Under the pieces are notes generated by a model. That model worked only from the letters and a program-made list of their open reading frames with translations. It was not told the DNA's origin and ran no database searches. The position numbers were made by a program, and so were the translations under genes. Shown piece after piece: positions 57,759 through 64,000 of a DNA stretch of 64,000 nucleotides (its first letter is position 1; each line of letters begins with the position of its first letter). Origin of the DNA: Janthinobacterium agaricidamnosum (GTDB taxonomy: Bacteria > Pseudomonadota > Gammaproteobacteria > Burkholderiales > Burkholderiaceae_D); assembly GCF_003667705.1 (NCBI RefSeq), contig NZ_CP033019.1, forward strand, positions 496,001 through 560,000. Direction: 5' to 3'.

Positions 57759-58628
57759 TCAGCCGGTCAGGCCCAGCGTGAGCCGCGACAGGGGCGTGCC
57801 GTACAGCAGCGCGATCAGGCCTGCCGCCGCCAGGTAGGGGCCGAAGGGAATCGGTTTGTCGCGTCCCCGCTTGGCAAACACGATCAGGCCGATGCCGACC
57901 ACGGCGCCGACCACCGACGACAACAATATGATCGTCGGCAACATGGTCCAGCCCAGCCACGCACCGAGCGCCGCCAGCAATTTGAAGTCACCATAGCCCA
58001 TTCCCTCCTTGCCTGTCGCCAGCTTGAAGGCCCAGTACACGGCCCACAGGGCCAGATAACCGGCGGCCGCGCCGATGACGGCGTCCTGCAGCGGCACGAA
58101 AGTTCCGTTGATGTTGACCAGCAAGCCGGCCCACAGCAGGGGGAAGGTCAGGTCGTCGGGCAGCATTTGCGTGTCGGCGTCGATGAAGGTCATGGCGATC
58201 AGCAGCCAGGCAAACACGAGCGTGGCCAGGCCCGTCCAGCCGCTGCCGAAATGCCAGATCAACAGGGCCGACAGCGCGCCCGTCAGCAGCTCCACCAGCG
58301 GATAGCGCACGGAGATGGGCGCCTTGCAGGCGCTGCATTTGCCGCGCAGCAGCAGGTAGCTGATGACGGGGATGTTTTCCTTGGCCGTGATGCGGTGGCC
58401 GCAAGCGGTGCAGTTTGAGTGCGGCAGCATCAGGTTGTAGCGGTCCGTGTGCGGCAAGGGCAAGCCGCTTTCTTCCGCCACGTAATTAGCGGAGTCGCGC
58501 TCCATCATTTTCGGCACGCGGTGGATCACCACGTTGAGGAAGCTGCCGACGATCAGGCCGAACAGGGCGGCGACGAGGGCGACGGGCAAATTGCCGGGCG
58601 CGGCGAACAGCAGGGTATCTTGCAGCAT
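57759..58628 (-). CDS. pilD: Prepilin peptidase/methyltransferase PilD
   Basis: 289 residues, about eight helices. Cytoplasmic loop with four zinc-binding cysteines (CTACGH ... CSACKAP) and two catalytic aspartates, in [15 protein letters not shown] and [12 protein letters not shown]. It cleaves and N-methylates type IV prepilins and type II pseudopilins. Normally it follows pilC directly; here 4.4 kb of foreign-looking DNA lies between, so it needs its own promoter. Starts at ATG 58628. Confidence 0.96.
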   Translation of the reverse strand: MLQDTLLFAAPGNLPVALVAALFGLIVGSFLNVVIHRVPKMMERDSANYVAEESGLPLPHTDRYNLMLPHSNCTACGHRITAKENIPVISYLLLRGKCSACKAPISVRYPLVELLTGALSALLIWHFGSGWTGLATLVFAWLLIAMTFIDADTQMLPDDLTFPLLWAGLLVNINGTFVPLQDAVIGAAAGYLALWAVYWAFKLATGKEGMGYGDFKLLAALGAWLGWTMLPTIILLSSVVGAVVGIGLIVFAKRGRDKPIPFGPYLAAAGLIALLYGTPLSRLTLGLTG

Positions 58629-58689
58629 GGTGGAGTTGTCTGAGGTGATGATGTTGCCGGGCAAACATTGCTTGGCACTGCCGCAGTGT

Positions 58690-58719
58690 AAAACATCTGC
58701 CGGCGCATGGGGATGTTTT
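58690..58719. other. Hairpin at the pilD side of the insertion
   Basis: Inverted repeat AAAACATC/GATGTTTT with a 14-nt spacer, 62 bp upstream of pilD. Possibly a terminator for transcripts from the inserted region or a boundary relic. Confidence 0.35.
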
Positions 58720-58913
58720 GCGCAGGGTTCTGGTCGAGGGATGACGTCGGGCCAGCATGGCGGCGGTAGTTTTCGCGTGGATCGAATTCTTCCAGTCGCT
58801 CACCGATGTGTGGGTTTGTCACCCGGCTTGCGGAGGCTGTCCCGCAAACCGGACGCTGGAAACTCCTGCGCTGCCTTTAGATGGTCAATATTCGGTTGGC
58901 GGCAACAATGAGG

Positions 58914-59441
58914 TCACCTTTCTGGCTTACGGTGCACCTTGTCGCGCCGGTTGACCGCGCGCGCCAACAGCGAGCGAGTCAGGAGCTTATGAAACGGCAT
59001 GATGATAAACAAATAAACTCGTCCCAAGAGATTGTTTATTTTAACCAAGGTTGAAATCGTCACTTCCGATCCTTTCAGACTCGGTTGAATGCTTATCCAG
59101 ATCCGAAAATCCAGATGCTTGTCGTCACCACCGACGACGACTTCAGTGCCCGTACTTGAAATAATCGGAAACATGCCAATCTTGCCCAGCCCGCGATCGC
59201 TAAAGCTAATACTTTTCTTTAGTCCCAACGGTGCGACGATTCCGTTGCGCAGAATAATGAGCCAGGTGAGCATGCGATGCGGTTCAGCGAACACGGCGCG
59301 CCCCGCTTGTTCGGCGTCCACGTAGGTTCGATCCCCCTGACCGGAATAGCCGTCGGAGAAATCAATGCGCGTCAATCCTGACGCCGACATGGCTGCTGCC
59401 GGTGCGGCAATGAGGAAGACTTTGTTTGCTTCGTTTGTCAT
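58914..59441 (-). CDS. DUF2867 family protein
   Basis: 175 residues. The C-terminal DUF2867 signature is seen in GKIGMFPIISSTGTEVVVGGDDKHLDFRIWI and in the final VYLFIIMPFHKLLTRSLLARAV, an amphipathic or membrane-associated helix. Often fused to SDR domains; here alone. Function unknown. Third positions are less GC-rich than in the core genes, in line with a transferred segment. ATG 59441 lacks a good ribosome site. Confidence 0.78.
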   Translation of the reverse strand: MTNEANKVFLIAAPAAAMSASGLTRIDFSDGYSGQGDRTYVDAEQAGRAVFAEPHRMLTWLIILRNGIVAPLGLKKSISFSDRGLGKIGMFPIISSTGTEVVVGGDDKHLDFRIWISIQPSLKGSEVTISTLVKINNLLGRVYLFIIMPFHKLLTRSLLARAVNRRDKVHRKPER

Positions 59442-59690
59442 GAATAAAACGCTCTCTGTAAAGTGAGTGACGGTCGGACTGCGGTTGTTTTGATTGGCGC
59501 GCATTCCAAGTTTGCAAACGTGCACTGGCGAACGGAGTGCTTGCATAGTGGTCACATGGGCCGGAATGCTCCATCTGATATTGCGCCAAATAGACCACGG
59601 ACGAGTACCGCATTTTTTGAGTCCGCAGTTGTGAATAAGTCCGTCAAATATCTGTTCTCTGAAGCACGTCTTTTTCTGATTGGACGGGCT

Positions 59691-60080
59691 TCAGTGCTGG
59701 CCTGCCAGGACAGTTCTTGCCGACTGCGCGTCGGCTTTCAGTGCGAAGTAGGTCCACATTCCTCCAAGCAGATCTGCGACGCCGAAAAAAACGATCATTG
59801 GGCTGGCAAGGCCTATGGCAGCGAAGGTCGTGAAGGCCGCGAACACGAAGAGGCGCGTGTATACCGACGCTACCAGAAACGGCTTGTTTTCGTGCTTGGC
59901 TGCGACCCACGCATAGACGCCAATCATGGATACGACAACGCCAAGCAAATGAATCCAGACCTCGGAGGTTGGCGGCATTTGTAAGATCGACAGCAAGAAG
60001 TTCGGCGCGACGACTAACACGGGCCCAACGACGAACAAGTAGATGGCGAATACTTTGGCGCTATACGCAGACTTGGACAT
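59691..60080 (-). CDS. Small four-helix membrane protein
   Basis: 129 residues. Four hydrophobic helices (about 9-28, 42-62, 70-90, 97-118) with the conserved VVGPVLVVAPNFLLSI beginning. I do not recognise a characterised family; hypothetical relatives with the same start are common in proteobacteria. Ribosome site AAGGAA before ATG 60080. Part of the inserted block between pilC and pilD. Confidence 0.75.
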   Translation of the reverse strand: MSKSAYSAKVFAIYLFVVGPVLVVAPNFLLSILQMPPTSEVWIHLLGVVVSMIGVYAWVAAKHENKPFLVASVYTRLFVFAAFTTFAAIGLASPMIVFFGVADLLGGMWTYFALKADAQSARTVLAGQH

Positions 60081-60228
60081 GTTTTTCCTTTTCGAGAGCG
60101 TTGCCGATAGGCTTGGTGGTTTCACGGCGGGTGATTGAACTGTGGTGGCGATACTGCGCAAGCGCGGCACGGCTGCTGCCAGGCATGATGAAGACCGCGC
60201 ATCGCGGAGGCGGAAACGTGGTATGCAT

Positions 60229-61572
60229 TTAACGAATCCAGGCGTTGGCGGTGCGCACACGTGCACCGAGGGTTTTGAGAAGCTGGATCAGACCTAAATA
60301 GGCCCGGTCTACGTAGGGCAGTTCCTCCGGCAAGGACTGCAGGTGCTGAAGTGCCTGGCGCTGATGCTCGGCTGATGGACGTGGGTATGGCGGGTGTTGC
60401 GCAAAGTCATACACCGCCACGGTAAACGGCAACTTCTGCCAGGCATGCCGCTCGGCCATTGCCGGCAGCAGTTGCTGGCAAAAGTCCTGCTCATTCAGAT
60501 TCGGCCCAATCAGGCCCAAGTCCCGATAGGCCTGATGCATGGCACTGTGGTCCGCCGGGGTGCGCAACTGTGCCGACCAAAGCGCGCTGAGCGCTTGGCA
60601 AAAGTCAGCGGCCAGCGTGCGGGTGCAGCCAAAGTCCAGCAGGCCCAGTCGGCCGTCCGGCATGAACAGATAGTTGCCCGGATGCGGGTCGGCTTGCAAG
60701 CGGTGCAGCACAAAGGTGCAATGAAAGAAGGCGTCAAACAGCAACTGACCAGCCTGATCACGTGCGGCTTGATCGGGTTCGGTCAGCAACCATTCGTTGA
60801 GATGCAGTCCCGGCAGGCGTTGCATGGTCAGCACGCGGCGTGTGGTGCGGTCCATTACCGGCTGGGGGATCACCAGGCCCGGCAGCGTGAGATGCTGTGC
60901 AAACCATTGCATGGTCTGTGCCTCGTGCAAATAGTCCAGTTCCTCGGCCAGTTTCTGTTCGATGTCATCCATCATGCGCGCGATGATATCGGCTTTGGGC
61001 ATCATCTCCGAGCGTTCCCCCCAGGCTTGCAGCAGGCTGCGCAGCATACGCATGTCGCTGCCAATGGAGTCCGCCATTCCGGGGTATTGTAGTTTGACGG
61101 CCACTGCCAGACCGTCGCTCATGATGGCAGCGTGGACCTGACCCAGACTGGCGGCAGCAAAGGCGATCGGATCGAATTGCTGGAACAGGGCTTGCGGATC
61201 CTGGCCAAACTCCTGGCGCATCACTTTGATCACCAACGCGCGGTTCAGCGGCGTAACCTGGTAGTGGGCGCGGGCCAGTTCCTGGCGCATGCCCTCGGGT
61301 AGAAAGCCTAGTTCCATGCTGAGCAGCTGCGAGGCTTTGAGTGCCGTGCCCTTGAGCTGGTTCAACGCGGCAAACAGGATGCGCCCGAGTTCCGCCTCAT
61401 GTGCCACGCGGGCCTGTTCCGTTTTCGCATCGTCGCGCGTCATCGACTTGGCCTTATGGCCCAGGTGGGTCAGCCCGGCCCGCGCCACTGCCATGCCGAC
61501 AATCGCGCCACGCGAAAGACGTCCGGTGCGCGGCAACTGCGAAACCTTGTTCGTCCTGGTCGTGGGCTTCAT
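60229..61572 (-). CDS. ABC1/UbiB-family atypical kinase
   Basis: 447 residues. Family motifs: the KxGQ position reads KASQ (in TALKASQLLSM), A-rich loop AAASLGQVHAA, catalytic Lys in VAVKLQYPG, Glu region EELDYLHEA, HRLQADPHPGNYL and metal-binding LLDFGCT. UbiB-like kinases support quinone and isoprenoid lipid metabolism through ATPase activity. The Gly-to-Ser change in KxGQ is unusual. It overlaps the TetR stop by 4 bp, so TetR likely controls it. Confidence 0.9.
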   Translation of the reverse strand: MKPTTRTNKVSQLPRTGRLSRGAIVGMAVARAGLTHLGHKAKSMTRDDAKTEQARVAHEAELGRILFAALNQLKGTALKASQLLSMELGFLPEGMRQELARAHYQVTPLNRALVIKVMRQEFGQDPQALFQQFDPIAFAAASLGQVHAAIMSDGLAVAVKLQYPGMADSIGSDMRMLRSLLQAWGERSEMMPKADIIARMMDDIEQKLAEELDYLHEAQTMQWFAQHLTLPGLVIPQPVMDRTTRRVLTMQRLPGLHLNEWLLTEPDQAARDQAGQLLFDAFFHCTFVLHRLQADPHPGNYLFMPDGRLGLLDFGCTRTLAADFCQALSALWSAQLRTPADHSAMHQAYRDLGLIGPNLNEQDFCQQLLPAMAERHAWQKLPFTVAVYDFAQHPPYPRPSAEHQRQALQHLQSLPEELPYVDRAYLGLIQLLKTLGARVRTANAWIR

Positions 61573-62303
61573 GAGCGTACCCCGCCCAAGCCGCGGCGGG
61601 CCAATTGCAGCAGATCCAGCAAGCCATTGCCGTCTTGCATCAGGCGCGCCAGCTGGCTGCGCACCATGAAACCGCCCAGCTCCAGCAGCTTGTCCACCAG
61701 GCCGCTGCGCAAGGCTAACACCAGCACGCTCAAACTTAAATCGACCATTTGTGTGGTGTTGGAAAACTGCTCGGAGGTGTCGCGCAGCCAGTACGCAATG
61801 ACGCCGTACACATAGTCGGCCAACAGTCCGGCCAGGCTGGGCTTGAAGCCGCAAGGCACGATTTCACCGGTCGTCTCGGCCTGCTCCAGCATCTGGAGGA
61901 AGGTTTGCTGGAGCAAAGGCTTGCCGGGTAGTTGCTCGCCCAACAGCAGCGTGGGCGCGCGCTCCACCATGCCACGCGCCAGACCCACAAATTCGCGGTC
62001 GGCCAGCAAACCTTCCAGCAGACTCTCGATCACCAGTTGCAGGCGCTCCTGCAGCGAAAATTCGTTCTGTCCCTGCGTCTTGTCGGCCTGCGCCACTGCG
62101 TCTGCAATTGCTTGCTGAAAGTAGGCGGTTACCAGTTTCTCCTTGGTAGGGAAGTATTTGTAGATGGTGGCATCACCGACGTCGGCGGCACGTGCGATCT
62201 GCTTCATCGTGGTGCCCTCAAACCCATGCTGGGTCATCAGGTCCACTGCGGTCTGAATGATCAGCCGATGGTTTTTGGCTTGTTGGGCTTTGGAAGTACG
62301 CAT
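61569..62303 (-). CDS. TetR/AcrR family regulator
   Basis: 244 residues. N-terminal HTH IIQTAVDLMTQHGFEGTTMKQIARAADVGDATIYKYFPTKEKLV (about 15-58) is a textbook TetR domain; the ligand domain is Leu-rich. It is the first gene of a two-gene unit with the ABC1 kinase (ATGA overlap). Repression of its own operon is expected. The AT-rich stretch upstream (62560-62665) may hold the promoter. Confidence 0.92.
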   Translation of the reverse strand: MRTSKAQQAKNHRLIIQTAVDLMTQHGFEGTTMKQIARAADVGDATIYKYFPTKEKLVTAYFQQAIADAVAQADKTQGQNEFSLQERLQLVIESLLEGLLADREFVGLARGMVERAPTLLLGEQLPGKPLLQQTFLQMLEQAETTGEIVPCGFKPSLAGLLADYVYGVIAYWLRDTSEQFSNTTQMVDLSLSVLVLALRSGLVDKLLELGGFMVRSQLARLMQDGNGLLDLLQLARRGLGGVRS

Positions 62304-63086
62304 GATCGAAATTTGAAAAAGAGTGGAATGTCGGGGCGGGGCGAAACAATCAAGTCTGGCCCTACCATGTAAGCAGTGCGACGGCGAGCAGGCATATCGT
62401 TGCCCCCGCAGCTACAAAATATCCATTCATAGAATGGCTGGCGAGAAAGTTGCGGCCACGTGCCTCTTGAACTTGACGACGCCACAGACGACGCGTGCAA
62501 GCCCCGACCAGTACGTGAACCAGACCACTGTATTTGCCATATCCATTCTCGAGATTACCTCATGCCCTACATTGCGATATGAATATACGATACTTACTAT
62601 CTATTCATTTAATATATTTCACATCTATTGCATAGTCAATGACTATTATTTGATAAAGAGGTCGATGTATTCCAAGCATGGCTTCATGCCGGGTGTCGGT
62701 GGCAATCCACGGAACTTGGCAGCGCCGCGCCTCGGCACGGCTTCTGACTCATGGATTTGTGCGATTCAGGACGTGGAGCCCGAGGCTGCGATTTGATGAT
62801 GCCAGGGCGGTGCCAGTAGGCGAGCGGCAACGCGCCATGTGGGCCTAAGTAGTACCGGGCGACGGCATGGCCCTGCTCAGTAGCTCGTAAGAACCATATT
62901 CTTGCGGCTACGTAGTCGATTCGGACACCGTCCCTGGAGATGCATGAGGACTGGCGACATTGATTTGGGCATCGGCACGTCTAAGCCCGGCTTCGAATGC
63001 CCATCGTGATACGGCATGTTGCACCGAGTCCTGACTCATCGAACGCTTCCATCATGTCTCATCACTAAGAACCTACAGGCGCGCAG
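62304..63086. other. Non-coding, partly AT-rich DNA at the pilC junction
   Basis: 783 bp. 62570-62665 is markedly AT-rich; the rest has mixed composition unlike the core genes. Reading frames here have no recognisable products. It may be the relic of the element that brought in the TetR/ABC1 block, but no transposase remnant, tRNA or clear terminal repeat could be found by eye. Confidence 0.6.
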
Positions 63087-64000
63087 TCAAATCACGGCCC
63101 CCAGCTTGAAAATCGGCAAATACAGGGCAATCACGAGGGAGCCGACGAGCACACCCAGCACCACCATCAGCGCCGGTTCCAGCAGGGCCGACAGGGTGGC
63201 GACGGTGGCGTCGATGTCCGCCTCGATGATCTCGGCCGCCCGCGACAGCATGGCGTCGAGCGCGCCCGATTCCTCGCCGATCAGGGCCAGTTGCGTCAGC
63301 AGCGGGGGAAACACGCCGCTGTGCTCCATGGCCAGGGCCAGGCTGCCGCCGGCGCGGATTTCACGCTCGATGCGCGCTGTCGCTTCCTGGTATAGCGCGT
63401 GGCCGGAGGCGGCGCCCACGAGGCCCAGCGAGTCGAGCAGCGGCACGCCGGCGGCGAACATGGCGGCCAGGGTGCGCGTCCAGCGGGCGATTGCCGCCTT
63501 GCGCAGGAGCGGGCCGAACACGGGCAGGCGCAGTGCCCGCAGTTGCGTGTTGCGTCTTAAGGCGGGCCAGCAGCGCCAGGCCAGGTGCAGCAGCACGCAA
63601 GCGAGCACGAGCGCTGCCAGCAAGACCAGCCAGTAGCGGACCAGAAAGGCGGACACGCCCATGACGGCCAGGGTGGGCAACGGCAAGGGCGCGCCGAAGC
63701 TGTCGAAGACCTGGCGGAAGGCGGGCACGACCACGCTCATGATGATGGCCGTGACAACGATGGCGACGAGTACGATGACCAGCGGATACATCAGCGCGCC
63801 GCGCACCTGCCGCCGCAAGGCGATGGCTTTTTCCTGATGCGTGGCCAGGCGCGCCAGCAAGTCCTGCACGATGCCGGCCTGTTCGCCCGCCGCCAGCAGG
63901 TTGCAATACAGCTCGTCAAACAGCAGGGGAAACTGGCGGAACGCTTGCTGCAGGCTGCTGCCCGCTTCGATGTCGTGGCGCAGGTCGCGCATCAGCTCGG
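63087..64000 (-). CDS. pilC: Type IV pilus assembly protein PilC (5' end beyond window)
   Basis: The last about 304 residues; the frame is open to the right edge (ELMRDLRHDIEAG), so the N-terminal part of roughly 100 residues is outside. Two T2SF/GspF repeats are recognisable: SLQQAFRQFPLLFDELYCNLLAAGEQAG and the second LAMEHSGVFPPLLTQLALIGEESGALDAML, each followed by membrane helices, ending GSLVIALYLPIFKLGAVI. PilC is the inner-membrane platform of the pilus machine, working with PilB and PilD. Confidence 0.95.
   Translation of the reverse strand, partial: ELMRDLRHDIEAGSSLQQAFRQFPLLFDELYCNLLAAGEQAGIVQDLLARLATHQEKAIALRRQVRGALMYPLVIVLVAIVVTAIIMSVVVPAFRQVFDSFGAPLPLPTLAVMGVSAFLVRYWLVLLAALVLACVLLHLAWRCWPALRRNTQLRALRLPVFGPLLRKAAIARWTRTLAAMFAAGVPLLDSLGLVGAASGHALYQEATARIEREIRAGGSLALAMEHSGVFPPLLTQLALIGEESGALDAMLSRAAEIIEADIDATVATLSALLEPALMVVLGVLVGSLVIALYLPIFKLGAVI

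Noticed and set aside
62323..62796. 157-codon plus-strand ORF near pilC
   Set aside because: Crosses an AT-rich non-coding tract, no domain, no ribosome site.
58629..63086. Integrative element with tRNA attachment site
   Set aside because: No tRNA gene, integrase or matching terminal repeat seen; only called an insertion from gene order.

Overview
The window reads as a GC-rich betaproteobacterial chromosome of the Burkholderiales, most probably Oxalobacteraceae (Janthinobacterium or a close relative). This rests on the gene order (ftsYEX-rpoH; a complete division and cell wall cluster followed by peroxiredoxin, lpxC, dciA, secA, argJ; then yacG-zapD-coaE-pilD), the beta-type general porin and the codon use. 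The genus is inference. I found no tRNA, rRNA, CRISPR array or intact insertion sequence.

Layout. 1-7357: a partial patatin-like lipoprotein; an ArsR-like regulator / ABC ATPase / ABC-2 permease-CPBP protease fusion operon; a short P450 coupled to an ABM-fold monooxygenase; a small lipoprotein behind a Fur-like site; a small RHH-like protein. 7447-11475: rpoH-ftsX-ftsE-ftsY on the minus strand, with a CIRCE element laid over the rpoH promoter. 11640-19725: a MerR regulator with the CarH/LitR cobalamin signature, divergent from eight tightly coupled genes (FAD oxidoreductase, DUF1365, CFA synthase, chalcone isomerase-like, MFS, DUF3833, SDR, SnoaL-like), which looks like a light-controlled membrane-lipid module. 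19726-24908: a long AT-richer leader and a highly expressed porin, a secreted protein, a ThDP enzyme and rnpB (RNase P RNA).

25353-42815: the dcw cluster in canonical order, mraZ-rsmH-ftsL-ftsI-murE-murF-mraY-murD-ftsW-murG-murC-ddlB-ftsQ-ftsA-ftsZ, nearly all overlapping or closely spaced and headed by a promoter carrying four 10-bp-phased MraZ boxes. These genes make lipid II, flip and polymerise it at the septum and build the Z ring. 42946-54000: peroxiredoxin, a tandem duplication with REPIN elements, a methyltransferase/XRE regulator pair, an EamA transporter, lpxC, dciA, secA, a DUF900 lipoprotein and argJ. 53997-58628: DUF815 ATPase, NUDIX hydrolase, a FitAB-like toxin-antitoxin pair, then yacG, zapD, coaE and pilD on the minus strand.

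58629-63086 separates pilD from pilC (partial, at the right edge). It holds DUF2867, a small membrane protein, a TetR/ABC1-kinase pair and AT-rich non-coding DNA, and looks like an insertion into the pilCD operon. Antisense ORFs are abundant because of high GC at third codon positions and were discarded.
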